This document shows, piece after piece, positions 1 through 11,854 of a stretch of DNA of 64,000 nt; position 1 is the stretch's first letter; the number at the start of each line of letters is the position of its first letter. The stretch covers positions 19,719,398 to 19,783,397 of the forward strand of contig CP099841.1 of the NCBI GenBank assembly GCA_030062745.1, given 5' to 3'. Below the pieces are notes generated by a model. It had not been told where the DNA came from. It searched no databases and was given only the letters and a program-made list of their open reading frames with translations. The stretch comes from Capitulum mitella. Taxonomy: Eukaryota; Arthropoda; Thecostraca; Pollicipedomorpha; Pollicipedidae. The position numbers and the translations under genes are program-made.

Positions 1-89
1 TTAGCCCACTTTGTTTTGGTAAATGAAAACTCGTATTTTTTCTTCCTTTTATCAAAATAATTTGCTTTATATACCTCCTATGTGTTTCA

Positions 90-120
<31 letters not shown>

Positions 121-1072
121 CTATAATATATATATATATATATGTATACGGATATATATACATATATATCCGTATATATATATATATATATATATATATG
201 CATAGAAGGTAGAAAGAAAGATACATCACTTTATGCTTAATTCCATACCTTCTGCCTATCTCTTATCTACTGCGGCCGTTCTCTTTGTTATTATTGCCCT
301 TTCCCTTTAAAATCGACCGAAAATATTGAGGGTGCCGAAACCAACATTCGAGGGGCCCAAATCACTATGTGAGGAGCCAAGGCTTTCACAAAAGAATACA
401 AATCGACACCCCTGGGGTGAGATGTTCGAAAATGGTCACCCAGGGGCATGTTCCTAGTTTTGTTGCTGGCGTCCCGCAAATGTTCATTGTGCCGTTCCCT
501 AATTCTACATTACCACAGGTAATTTCGTAGAAAAGCGTTCTTGACATGGCATTTTCCCCCTCAGACCCGCCTCGCAACAGTGACAATGACGCTCTCCGTC
601 TGGACAGGGAGGGCATCAAGGGCTGAGGATGTTAATACGCGAGGTAAAGTCTGCTGATCTGCTCATGTCACCTTAGCGTTTAGCGAAATTGGCCGAACTT
701 GCGAGAACGTAGCAGAACGTAAAATCTCGGAATCGATTGAAATTCATGATGCAAGGCCCATCCTCAGCACCAATATTTCATCCTGGCCCCTGTTACCTCT
801 AGTTCCATGCTGGTAGTTACGTGCTACCCATACCAGTAGTTACCAGTGGTCGTAGTTATATGCATGTCGTAGTATGTCGTAGTATGTCTATGTCGTTGGT
901 TGTCACAGTCGTTTTACCTTGGATTTGTTATATGGCGGTGTTTTATTACGATGGAGGCACGTTTCCTTCTCGGACATGTTAGTTTTCGAATTCCTCGACT
1001 TCGGTGTTTTTGCTTTTTTTATGTACTATTCTTAAGGAAGACCCATGACCGAAATATAAGATTCATTTGTTT
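1..1072. repeat. Repeat block alpha, left copy
   Basis: This block matches 45069-46093 in direct orientation almost throughout, and its inner part (about 690-1072) also matches 44521-44865 inverted. It contains a long (TA)n tract near 90-199. No convincing coding sequence is visible; the short open frames in it are not kept between copies. It is the first part of a unit (alpha, beta, gamma, delta) that recurs in the window. The type of the parent element is unknown. Confidence 0.8.
90..199. repeat. (TA)n microsatellite
   Basis: Interrupted TA dinucleotide tract inside block alpha. The matching place in the right copy (45161-45244) is also a TA tract ending in (TG)n, so the microsatellite was part of the repeat before it was copied. 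Confidence 0.95.
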
Positions 1073-1310
1073 TTCGACAGCCGAAACGCCTCCTACCAAT
1101 GTCGGTGCGGGAACGGAGCACATACAAGTGATGGTCCTGACGGGTGGTCCGGTAACGGGTCTCTGCCACGGTGGTGAGACCCGCCGCCAGCGTCTCCGGC
1201 TCGCCGTGACGGCGGACCTCGAGCGTGAGACACAAGGTGTGGTATGCAGCCAGGTTTTCCGCACTGAGCCACCTCAGTCTCCTCGGCAGATCCGAAACAT
1301 GGTGGTATTT
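1060..1310 (-). pseudogene. Non-LTR retrotransposon RT C-terminal fragment (degenerate)
   Basis: The minus strand encodes a stretch running from LPRRLRWLSAENLAAYHTL through YRTTRQDH and VLRSRTDIG. This layout (LP..W ..YH/FK.LL.YK.., then an R-T/S-R motif, then VPRSR-like and G.R.F) resembles the region after the reverse transcriptase domain of CR1/L2-like non-LTR elements. The same frame is kept in the inverted copy at 44300-44540 with only a few substitutions. No polymerase or endonuclease core is found beside it, so this is a remnant only. The assignment is by eye and moderate. Confidence 0.4.
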
Positions 1311-3060
1311 TTTGCTGCCCAAAAATACCCTCGCTAAGAAGCTGATGATTTTTTTCAATGCGAGACAGGTTCCATTTGGTTCCATTTGGTTCCGTCACTA
1401 CGCATCGAAATGTACGGTAACGGATCTGCGAGAAGACCAGGAGATTGACCGGCGCTGGGATGACGGCGGGTGGTAGGTGCTAGTGGCGGCTCGTGCTCCC
1501 ACAGACATCCGAGACATAGTGCAAGTGTGGCATCAAACTGGGTCACGTACGGCTGCCTATCTTATCGACGTTGTCTTTCAAACCGCAAACGATATCCGAT
1601 CCTCTCCATATCAACGTGTGCAAAAGAAACGAAATGTTGCATGACGCATCACTTCTGGTATTTCGCCTGTTATCTGCAAAGAAAGCCAGAGCAAACTGTA
1701 CATCCACTTAAATCCACGCAACGGAATTAATCAGAATACGCTCGCGGCCAGCGCCCAGGCGGAAAGTGCTCTTCTGTTCCAGGGGTGGATAAATGGTCGT
1801 CGCTGCTATGAGCATGCAGTCATTGTTTAATCATTTGCGCGCAGTTCCAACACACATCTCATATTCTAAAGTAACACGAAATGTAAAAGTAGAATATTTT
1901 GCCAATAATTACCATGAACTCGCATACCTTTTTCCGCCACCGATGCCAGTGGCGCCGTGCAGTCGTGCAGTCGAGTATCTTTCGTCGGTGAACCTGACGG
2001 TGGCGCCGCGACAGCAGAGGCCAGACCGTCGTCTCGTCTATACGTCTACGTTTTGTCTACCTTTTCTCCACGCAGGGGCACTGTCAGCTGCGTTGACGGC
2101 GGCCGACGTGCAGTTCCGCGCGTGCTCACTAGGGGCGCATTACATCGGATCCTAGCGTTTGCTGAGGAAGGTGAGCTAACTGTCCTACGGCCCTGCGCCG
2201 TATGCTTGCGGGGGCACCGGGGAGACGGATACGGCGCGGTGTGAGGTGTCTGCGGTCATGTTTCCTGCTATATGGATGAATGCGGGAGCAAAATGAACAC
2301 ATTAATCCAGTGTAAGCATGCATTCCATTTTATGAACGATGTTATTATACACAAATTTCGTAACATTTTCATTCCACTCTTCGCGATACTTTTTGGTGCG
2401 GAACTGTCCCAGTTTCCTCTAATGACCAACCGCCACTGGCTTTGAATGGTGTATCACATCGAAACAGTTATTCAAATCCAGCAGCAGCAAATCAGAATCA
2501 GGCAGAGAACGCTCCATGGTCATTTGCGGATAAGATAGGGTCAGATACGGAGATTTTCCTCGAGTGACGGGGACGGAAACCGAGCTGAGCAGAGAAGGGG
2601 AGGCGATTTTCGGATAGATAATTGTGGAGCTGCTGATGGATGGCGCACTTTGCAATTTTGGCGATAACTGGAACGATGGAGGTAGGACAACAACTGGAGG
2701 AGTTAAAACGACCACCGTACTTGAAGATACGGTGGACGAAGATTTTAACAGGGTCTCGAAACAGGGTTTTGGGACTTATTAAATTATGTCAAAAATTATG
2801 AGAAATTAAGGTCAAGAAATATTACATCCCTGTTTTTAATTGCATTTCCCCTCCGGTGAAGATGAGAAGCTATGGAGAGCTCCCACCCATTTCGTGCCAG
2901 ATGCGGGTATACGAAAACTTTGGCTGATGTCTGAAGGGCTTGTGTACAGATCTCGTGGGTTTTCAGCGGTTCTCGTCTCAAAAGTTCGCAACCAACATTA
3001 AGAGGCCCAAATCAACGTAGATCCTCATTAAAGAACGTAAATAGTCAAATATAATGAAAA
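1073..3060. repeat. Repeat block beta, left copy
   Basis: The block matches about 42640-44535 in inverted orientation, including the GC-rich patch near 1950-2240. An open minus-strand frame at 2419-2715 lies in it, but I recognise no domain. It joins alpha to gamma in the left unit and is missing from the right direct unit, where only about 174 bases (46094-46267) separate alpha from gamma. Confidence 0.75.
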
Positions 3061-3069
3061 CAAGAAAGT

Positions 3070-4330
3070 TTCGTTGTGTCATCAAGTTCAAGCGAGTTTA
3101 GCGAAAAACCGCAAAAATGGTCCGTTTTTCGAAAAACTGAAATCTTTATTCGCTTTGCACGACTTATAAAAATGATGGAGACGTGAAAGTCGTATTGTTG
3201 TAAACCTCAAAAACTGTTGCAAAATGAGTATATATATACACATATATATATATATAAAGATATATATATATGTATGTCTGTGTGTGTGTGTAACCACTCA
3301 CTAAAAGACATCATGAAGATGATTAGAAATCGCTTGTTCATGTGTTATTGAGGCAGAGTAGAACGTTTTGATACACAGCTTGGTGGTTTGTGTTCCTAGG
3401 TCCTTATTTAAATCAAATCCCCGTAGGAGTTTTATTATTGTTATGCACGTATCTAATACCTTCTCGTAAGTGCTTTGCTTCGAACCACGAATTTTTCACC
3501 ATGTTCTTTCGCGAAAAACTGGTATTTGTTTGAATTTTTTGACGTCTCAACTCTGCCAGTCTCCGCTGCGCCAGGTCGAATCCATTTTCGTCACGCCCTG
3601 ACGACGCTGCGTTACACCTAGACCTTAGCTTTGTTTCCAAAGGCCCAAAGCCTGTTTTCTGTGAAAAAAACAAACGGTATTTTGTCTTAGCGCCATAATT
3701 TATGATTCACAGGGCACTGGGCCACAAACAGCTGGATGTGTCGTTTCAAAACCACTGGTGTTTGTAAAAGACCGTGATTGTGATGGATGGAGTAGTACGG
3801 TCCTTGATTTTACACCTTTTCTACCTGATTTTGATATTGATACACCTTTTCTACCTGAACTCTGCAAAGCCCCTGGCAATTCGGAAATCTATCAATATTA
3901 TATATAAATTTCATGTTTCCTAGACGACCAAAATTTCTTCCGTTTCAAATGGACCTGGACCATTTTTACGTCTGATGGCCTTCTTGGTAAATGTGGGGGA
4001 TCGTATTTTGTATCTTATCATTTCGGTCGCAGGAATTGTCTTCTACTTTTTGAGAGACGAAAAGCGACTACCTCCTCGGTAACACCTCATCCAGACTAAA
4101 AGCCCTGTCAGCAGTGCAGTGATTCTGCACACTCGGCACTTAACGTTTCTGAACGTCTCACTGTTTGGTATCTCGCTTTCCTTGCAATCACAGATACGGA
4201 AGTCGTCATTTCGGGACGTTTCAGCAAATTGGTTTCAGTGAGACGGCAATGAATCAGGAAAAAAGCACATCGTTCCTTTCTGGGAACTGTTCTCTGTTTT
4301 GTCTAACGTGTTTTCTGTTCTTTGGATTTG
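3070..4330. repeat. Repeat block gamma, left copy
   Basis: Copies are at 11930-13140 (direct, in the duplicated unit), 41374-42628 plus 38100-37790 (inverted) and 46268-47250 plus 48040-48390 (direct); a degenerate part is at 25215-25420. It includes a (TA)n tract at 3226-3280. A minus-strand frame near 3413-3673 keeps the wording FGPLETKLRSRC in several copies, but I see no known domain and treat it as non-coding. Gamma ends just before the SMYD3 segment. Confidence 0.75.
3226..3280. repeat. (TA)n/(TG)n microsatellite
   Basis: The tract is clearly longer in the duplicated copy (12104-12186), which is a useful length marker for separating the two copies or haplotypes. Confidence 0.9.
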
Positions 4331-4483
4331 CTAGTCGGCGCTGGGGGCAATTTTCGTGCAAAGCTTTGCGGCAAAAGTCGTGATCTGTGACACGGAGTCA
4401 GACTCAGACGGCAGAATCTGTCCCGTGTCGCGTCGTTAAGGGGGGGGGGAGGACTGGTATCGACGGCTGTCCCCTGTCCCCAG

Positions 4484-7400
4484 CACGGCGGCGACCGGCT
4501 CTCGGAACGCATCACCGACACCCGACACCGCACCTTCCGCGACCTCATGTCCCATTACAAGGACATCAAGGCCTCCGCCAAGAGGATGGAGCACGTGATG
4601 TCGCTCTGCGCCGTGCTGAAGACCTTCCTCGGCGAGGACAACTTCCCGAACCTGTCCGAGCTGATCGGCATGTACGGCAGGGTACGTGGGCGGTGGCGGC
4701 TTGATCGCGCCAACTGACGACGTAGTTTGGTCTCGCGTGTGCTTTTAGACCAGTTCAACGTATGCGATGGTCTTACGATTGAATGTGTCACCCAGAAGAA
4801 CAGCGGGCTTTGCGGTGCTGTCTTTGGGCGTTTGACGCTTTCTGTCGCAACCATGGAGTTAGGCGTCATGGTATGCGATGATGCAGTGCCCGTCCCCGGT
4901 GCGATGTGCATTATCTGTCTGCACTGCCGCCAGATATGCGTCAACTGCTTCAACATCCTGGACGGCGAGATGTCGCCGGTGGCGGTGGGCGTGTACCTGT
5001 CGCCGTCCATCATCGACCACTCGTGCCAGCCCAACGCCACAGCCACCTTCGCCGGACGCACCATCTCCATTCGCGCCGTGGAGGACATTCCCAGCTTCAC
5101 GTGGGACAAGGTGGGCGCGTCTCACGCGGTCGCCAGAGTCCTCTCCGAATGGCGGCGTGTAGAGCCGGCGGCGGCACGTGCGGTGGAAACGCCCGGAGTC
5201 AGCTGATCGTGGCTCTGCGACCTTGCACGGAACCAGTCGGCCGCAGTGTTGGTGCGCTGCCACTCCAGGCTCACCGTGAGACGCCGTTCACGACGCGGTC
5301 AGACGCCTTGGATGTGCCGATTCGTGCTGATCACTCACGACTCACGTCAGTGGTGTCGTCGTGCTGCTCTTACACGGCTGCCGCCTAGTTAATGGTAACA
5401 ATCTGGGCCGCTTTCGTGCGAAGACCGAGATGGTTCCCGCCTGGCTGCGATGTACGATGTGGTTGTGCAGCCGGTGGCGCATGACTGTGTGCGCCAACCC
5501 GGTGACGCACCATAACAGGCAATGCAGCATTGTTATTGGGGTCGCTTGGCCGTGCTTGTTTGTGGAGGGGTATCAGTATGGTAGCTTTCCACTCACTGGC
5601 CGCCCCGCCGTTCGTTCACGTGCTGCTAACAACATGCAAGATGAAAACCTTAACGACGGTAAAGTAGCTTTTAGGTCACCTGATAGCGACGCCGTCAGAG
5701 CTACACGCGCGAGATGCATTCAACCGTTGCGGAGCGTCGAGTAATTCAGACATTGTTTCTCGATGTCAGCGCTTCACTGCACACAGTGCGATGACGAAAA
5801 CGTTAACAGGCAGGCGCCGTCGGCCGGCTGGTGGCTGGGCTGACCCGTCTGACCGCCAGTCGACCGCCAGCTGGCCGGATGGAGTAGTGCTCTGTGGCCT
5901 CCAGCCGGCACGGCCACTCGCTGGTCGGATGGAGTAGTGCTCTCCGCTCTCCGCACGGCCCTGTCGGTTGGTCCGAGAGGACGGGACTCAACGCCATCGG
6001 CTGCTGCTGTTTGACGGCCTCGTCCAACCGTCTGCCCCGACCAGCTGCGACTGCCGCTGTCTAACATTCCCTCCGTAGTCTCAGCTCACGGCGCCATCGA
6101 GGACTCGGAACGTGCCGTGATCTCCGGTCCACCTCCTGCCACGTGCGCGGGGCTCTGGCGATGCAACCCACAATCTGTCGCACTGGTCATATCATCACCC
6201 CCTGAGCGTCCGATAACGGGTGTATCGAACGGGTCCGGTCGCACCCCCTCACTCCCACCCCCTTCCCCTCCCCCGTGAACGGGCCTCGGCCGCTGGCAGG
6301 TGCGCATAAGCTACATCGACACACTGGCCGACACGGAGACCCGTCGCCGCGAGCTGCGCAACGGCTACTTCTTCGACTGCGACTGCCCGCGCTGCACGCC
6401 CGGCGAGTTCGCCGACCTGGAGCGAGCGCTCCGCTGCGGTACGTGGTGCGGACGCTCCGCTGCGGTACCCGGCAACCCGCAGCGGCACGTGGAACTCCGC
6501 TGCCGTGCTGCAGACGTGGTACATTGTCTCGTGCCTCACAGCGATACATAACATAACAGTCCGATACATAATTGTAAGCGTGGCCTTCTTCATAACACAT
6601 AGACTTCCTTAGACTTCTCGAGGTACAGCTCTATTTCAGTCGTCTCCAGAACACATAACGCCCCTCCGCCCGAAGTCAATATCAGCAGTCCAGTTCCACG
6701 CGACCCGGCGACCCGACCTCAACGCTGCACATCACGTGGCCTCAGTCTCGACCAATCCGGACCGCACATGTCCGGATTGGCGCCACGCCGGTCAAAGTGA
6801 CCCGACAGACAGCTACACCCGCCGGGCGCCGACACGGACCGGCCCGGCGCCAGCCAGAGCGGCCGACCCCGCTTTCAGAGTTTGCGCAGCCCCCCTACAT
6901 AATAGTCCGTTACGGCATGGAGTACTCCGCTCCGCTTAGCAGCGCTGCGCTGCGTGAAGATTGACGGCGGTGTGTGGTGACCCGCTGCGTCACGTTCCTC
7001 AGGCGGCTCGTGTGTGGCATGTTCCGGGGAGCATACCTTGTCGGTCGGTGTCGAGGTGCTGGTTCTGCCCGCGGTCTCCAGCGGTGCTCTGTTCCCAGGC
7101 ACGGACGACTGCGACAGGCCGGTGATTCTGCCTCGGGAACCGTCGGGGGATGGCCCGTGCTGCTCTCGCTGCCGCTTCGCCGACTACCCGGCCGACGTGT
7201 TCGCACAGTTCGAGGCCGTCCGGCAGATGACGCAGAACACGGCCCAGGACAACACCGTCTGTGAGTGCGGCACTGTGCCACGAGCGGCTAGAGTCATGCT
7301 GGTCGACGGAAGGGCGAGGTTGACGGCGTGCAGAGCGCACCAGCGTCCTAAACCTGACGGTAATACTGGAGATGAGACCTCGAGTCGGCGCGTGCCGCTG

Positions 7401-8326
7401 CCTTTCCGTCACTAGGTGACGTTTGGATGCCAAACGGCGCGTGCCCGTTTCCTGCCCGTGCCGCAGATTACGACCTGTGCCTGCGCTGCCTGGAGCGTCA
7501 GGAGCCCCTGCTGCACCCGCTGAACGTGTACCGCGTGAAGATGCTGGATTTGACGCTGGAGGCGGCCATTACCACCGACATGTGGGAGCGCTGTCTGGAG
7601 CTGGGAAAACAGCTGGAGGGCGGATACCTGTGAGCTGGGTTGGGGTCAAGGGAGACTGGGGTGACTGGGGTGGAATGAGTGCCCGGGACAGAGGAATGTC
7701 TAGGCGGATGGCTGTAGTGCTGTGAAGAGTGCCTGGGACAAGTCTCACGGCCACCCACAAGCTAAATGCTATTTCAACCGGAGGAAATCTCTATATGCAG
7801 ATAGCGGCTTTCTTCTCCTTTTTTCAACGTGCAATGATTGCTGTAAGTTGTGGCCGGGGAGCCTGGACTTCTTGTGTTGCCCCTTGCTGTACTGTGCCGG
7901 GTTTACGTGGGCTGTCACGCTACACCGACTGGGCCGGGCTACGGCCGCGGGCGGTGCAGGGGTGCCGGCAGTCCCCGGCTGTGACCGGCTGGCCTGGTGT
8001 GGTGATGTGCGCGGACGCGACCGTCGACGGCGGCGGCCGCTGCCGGACCCCGCGAACTCCGCGCTGCCGCAGACAGCTGACGCCTGCCGCCCGGCAGGAA
8101 GTACTACGGCCCGTACCACCCGCTGCTGGGCCTGTTCTACCTGAAGCTGGGCAAGATCGCGCTGTACCGGTTCCGCCACGACCTGGCGTCGCGCTACCTG
8201 CGGCGGGCGGCCGACGTGCTGCGCGTCACGCACGGCTCCGACCACCCGCTGTACCGGCACCAGCTGGCCAACCTGCTGCGCCAGCTCGAGGCGGAGACGG
8301 GCGGTCCGGGCCGGCCGCCGACCTGA
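4484..8326 (+). CDS. Smyd3: SMYD3-like SET-domain lysine methyltransferase, copy A, 5' part absent (six exons)
   Basis: Exons: 4484-4681, 4934-5110, 6300-6438, 7099-7260, 7467-7629, 8098-8326. All have AG/GT borders and consistent phases, giving 355 residues with stop TGA at 8324-8326. Visible parts are the second half of the SET domain with IIDHSCQPNA (the NHSC-type S-adenosylmethionine motif; Asp in place of Asn is, to my knowledge, usual in invertebrate SMYD3), VRISYID, the post-SET zinc cysteines CDCPRC, and a helical C-terminal TPR-like domain with YYGPYHPLLGL and VLRVTHG. SMYD proteins methylate lysines on histones and other proteins. The MYND zinc finger and first part of SET are not found in 1-4483. 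Because copies of the surrounding repeat lack this whole segment, it may be a captured gene piece rather than a gene with far upstream exons. Confidence 0.85.
6551..6901. mobile_element. 351-bp insertion/deletion difference in SMYD3 intron 3
   Basis: Copy A carries 351 bases absent from copy B (between 15353 and 15354). TACATA is present at both ends here (6545-6550 and 6896-6901) and once in copy B. This fits either insertion of a short element with a 6-bp target duplication or a deletion in B between short direct repeats. The segment contains a hairpin with 10-bp arms (6752-6761 and 6771-6780). Confidence 0.55.
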
Positions 8327-8461
8327 GCCGGCTCGGCTGGCCGCTCGCTCCCTCCCAGTGAGGCCGTTCGGTCTCGAGAGCCGTGACTGGAGATATCCGG
8401 CAGTGACTGAGGCGGGGCTCAAATACGATGCCAGGCCGTTGCTTCCTATCATCGCCCAATG

Positions 8462-8920
8462 TTAACACGCGCACTGGAAGGGGCTCTTTTGTGCCTCCCA
8501 CCTCTTTGTCTTGAAAATCTCGAGAACGGATCGGAGCTGGTCGCTGCCACTGTGACATTAAACGGTTCAATAACTAGTCGACTGACGCAAAAAAAAATCC
8601 AAAATCTAATGAAAAATTTTTAAGTTTGAAGCGTTTGAAGTCAGATAAACATAACGAAAATAACGGTTGTCGCTGACAAACGAGAAGTTTGCAGGACTAG
8701 CGTTCTACGGAAGATTATCATTTGCACATAACCATCCGGCATCATTCGGGTATACGTGATGGATGTACCAAGACCAAAGCCAGGGTTGGTAGGGGTCAAG
8801 GTGATCAAAGGTCAAGGTCAACCACTTTGACCTCATCCAGATTTGCTTTGCATCATGTCGGTTTGTATGAAATATGCATTCAAAGACTCTAATGAAAACA
8901 TGTTTGACACATTGATACGC

Positions 8921-8976
<56 letters not shown>

Positions 8977-9634
8977 GTTTCATAGTATTCAAATCGTCTA
9001 ATTGGGTTCATTACAACGAAACAACTTTAGCGCAAACGTTTGACATATAACTCACTTTGGGTAAAAACTCCATCCAAGGTCAATGACCTCGCTCCACTTC
9101 TTTTGACCTTGCGGAGGTAAGGAAACTTGAACTGGCCAGATGTACTGATGTTAACTATCTTCACTGAAAATACGCGAAAAGCTGCGTTGAGCGCCCATAT
9201 TTACACTCAAGCTGCACTAGTACCTCGTGTTGCTCGGAATCTGATCTGCAGGAAATGAAAAATGACGTCAAAAGTCAATTACCTGACATGGCCTCGACCT
9301 AAAATCCTCAGTCAAGACGCCAAATGAATGGATATTGTCGTATTCCACGTTTCAACGCTCAGACACACCCTTTTCTGGTTTCATTCGAAAAGCCGTACGG
9401 AATGTCATGTACCGGCCGAGAAAGTGTCCAAAGTTGACCTTTTCGACCTCAGTTGACCCTGAACATATGGGCCTAAGACCATGAAAGTTGCATATACGTA
9501 AATCGTTATGGCCCTACTCTACCCTTAACATGTCGTGTCTTTGGTTCATTCCGTTTCCGAGACGGAGTGGGGTCTTTTGTGTCCCCCTTCCAGTGCGCGT
9601 TAGCGCGAAACCCCCTTCCACTGCGCGTGTTTAA
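8462..9634. mobile_element. TTAA-flanked non-autonomous DNA transposon, copy A
   Basis: The element begins TTAA CACGCGCACTGGAAGGGG and ends with the inverse (CCTTCCACTGCGCGTG then TTTAA); a second inverted copy of the end lies just inside at 9586-9600. Two paralogous sites without the element (near 37745 inverted and near 48437) read straight through with TTA at the junction, which supports insertion at TTAA. A partial copy lies inside the hAT element (about 38860-39990). No transposase frame is present. It has many TGACCT/AGGTCA motifs and a TA tract at 8921-8970. TTAA targeting suggests a piggyBac-type source, but the ends alone do not prove it. Confidence 0.65.
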
Positions 9635-11354
9635 GTCTGTCAAAAGATGGGGAGAGATCGAGACATTCGCAACTCCCCAGGTTCTCCAGCCATGCCGAGA
9701 GCTCTCAGCACATTTGCCCCTACCCCGTCAGCCGCTGTCTTCAGTCGTCTTTCTGCGGTGCTGTAGGCGAAGTGCCCAACTGCTGTGATTTTGAGTAGAC
9801 GTATTCCAGTGTAATGCGTAGTCGCTGAGTTGGCTGCGCCTAACGACGCATTCACCAGCCAGTCCCCTCGAGTGTTACTGACCACTTTTTGGTTAATACA
9901 AGCGTATAGTTAGGAACGTTCTTGAACATGGAAGGATCAGACGTCAGAGTTGTGTTAAAGTTTTTTTTTCGTTCAATGCAGCACCATAGGGCTGATGTTA
10001 AAATGTTGCTAAGTTTAAAGGACCGCCTTCTTATCTGCTCCATGCGCTCCGGCAAACATGAATACAATGCAAGTGCCAACAGCAGGGCTTTTGTACGCCT
10101 CTGGAAGGTGTCTTTGTTGATTGAATATGACTCCACTTAGTTATCTTCGTTTTTGACCATTGTACTCTTTCACTGCGGAATGCGCTGTAGTAAAAAGGGG
10201 AGAAGCCTTTCACGACAGTCTGAGCCCTCGTCCCAGTCGGCGGTACGACAAGCAGAGAGAGACGATGCCTGGGTTTGACCTGTGGACTGGTAAGTAGATG
10301 AAGATATATGCTGTCTGCTGTACTGGGTATTGTAATTTAGAGCAGCAGTGGGCCAGTGCAGTTGGCCACAGGCTTGCTTGCGTAACGGCCCAATGGACGC
10401 ACCTGAGGTGTTTCGTGCGTTCTTCATCTTTCGATACACGACCATTTAACCCAGAGTGACACTAGAAGGACAAAATACGGACCTTCATGACGTCGCGCAC
10501 TGTCACCGTTTGCGCATTTTAACTGGTGAACGACGTTTGTCTTTTTCCCAGACGATCGATGGTTGACGTTGTTTTGCGCCAGTGGGATCTTGGCGGCTGG
10601 TTGGAAGGCTTCGCAGTTTTGGATGATAACGCCACGAATGACCTCGTCTTTACAACATGGCATGGAGTAAACGAAGAAGACTCTGTCTCGACAAATCTCA
10701 TCTTCGACCTTACGTGGCCTTCAAAGTGGTCATCAAGAGGTCATGAGGGGTTCAAGGTCATCATTGACCGTGCTGTGTACAAGTTTTGACCTCTTGTTGA
10801 ACGAACAATTCATTGGTTTGTGCGAATCATAGCGAAGTCATAGACCATGCCTTTGCAAATGACCTCAGGCATCTGTGACCCCCTGATCTGAGACTGCCAT
10901 GGGGTTTAAAATGTGTGAAATTGAACAGAGCTCCGTTTCAGGCCATCATATGATGTCAGATTCGCATGCATTCTCGAGCCCTTCGTTCTCACCAGTTCCA
11001 GTTAAAACCGGTCGATGGGACAAAAGCCGTTCGCGATGTTGAATGTCATGTATTACACCTGAACATAGCCATGCGTTTAAATGTTATAGGGTTCCTTTTG
11101 GATAGTGGCACCTGGTTTGGTTTTGCGTACCTCCATTAAAAACAGCTTCCTTTTGCCTGGCACCATTTACAGGTAGTTAAAACCGGCCAATGGACTACTA
11201 GGATATCTGAGATACATACTGACATGTCCGTGAAGAAAGGATCGTCCTGCTTCCTGCATGTTGAAATAGTGGACGCTCGCAACACAAAAACATCACAGCA
11301 GATTCTCGCAATAGCAGAACCTCCTCTCGTCATAGTGATGAACGAGACAGTCGC
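9635..11354. repeat. Repeat block delta, copy A, running into the 3' end of a DUF229 gene
   Basis: The block matches 18110-21041 (interrupted by a MITE), 37740-35935 inverted and 48440-50225. It holds a degenerate GIY-YIG-like fragment on the minus strand (10424-10663). From about 11265 onward it matches the 3' end of the DUF229 genes (minus strand), whose remainder is lost in the N gap. Confidence 0.75.
10424..10663 (-). pseudogene. Degenerate GIY-YIG-like retroelement fragment, copy A
   Basis: The frame contains KKTNVVHQLKC and NGDSARRH, matching the better copies at 36719-37036 and 49155-49472, and then loses the shared frame. See those entries for the reason for the assignment. It is a remnant of a Penelope-like or related retroelement. 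Confidence 0.35.
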
Positions 11355-11854
11355 NNNNNNNNNNNNNNNNNNNNNNNNNNNNNNNNNNNNNNNNNNNNNN
11401 NNNNNNNNNNNNNNNNNNNNNNNNNNNNNNNNNNNNNNNNNNNNNNNNNNNNNNNNNNNNNNNNNNNNNNNNNNNNNNNNNNNNNNNNNNNNNNNNNNNN
11501 NNNNNNNNNNNNNNNNNNNNNNNNNNNNNNNNNNNNNNNNNNNNNNNNNNNNNNNNNNNNNNNNNNNNNNNNNNNNNNNNNNNNNNNNNNNNNNNNNNNN
11601 NNNNNNNNNNNNNNNNNNNNNNNNNNNNNNNNNNNNNNNNNNNNNNNNNNNNNNNNNNNNNNNNNNNNNNNNNNNNNNNNNNNNNNNNNNNNNNNNNNNN
11701 NNNNNNNNNNNNNNNNNNNNNNNNNNNNNNNNNNNNNNNNNNNNNNNNNNNNNNNNNNNNNNNNNNNNNNNNNNNNNNNNNNNNNNNNNNNNNNNNNNNN
11801 NNNNNNNNNNNNNNNNNNNNNNNNNNNNNNNNNNNNNNNNNNNNNNNNNNNNNN
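11355..11854. other. Assembly gap, exactly 500 N
   Basis: There are exactly 500 unknown bases, a placeholder size. The base just left of it (11354) is the last base of homology of unit A with unit B, and the base just right of it (11855) is the first base of unit B, matching 2980. Confidence 1.

Larger units (their letters stand above)
4332..8417. other. SMYD3 segment, an insertion relative to other copies of the repeat
   Basis: Before about 4332 the sequence follows block gamma, and after about 8417 it follows the next part of the same repeat. In both other units (48370-48410, and 37830-37780 inverted) these two flanks join directly within about 30 bases. The roughly 4.1 kb between them here holds all the SMYD3 exons. 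Borders are placed by eye to within about 10 bases. No terminal inverted repeat or target duplication is obvious. Confidence 0.6.

Noticed and set aside
1793..2155. 120-codon frame (+) that is partly kept in the inverted copy at 43152-43715
   Set aside because: The two frames diverge after about 60 residues, no domain is recognisable, and recent DNA copying explains the shared part.
4555..5109. 184-codon minus-strand frame over the SMYD3 exons
   Set aside because: Antisense shadow of GC-rich SMYD3 exons; the SET motifs are on the plus strand.
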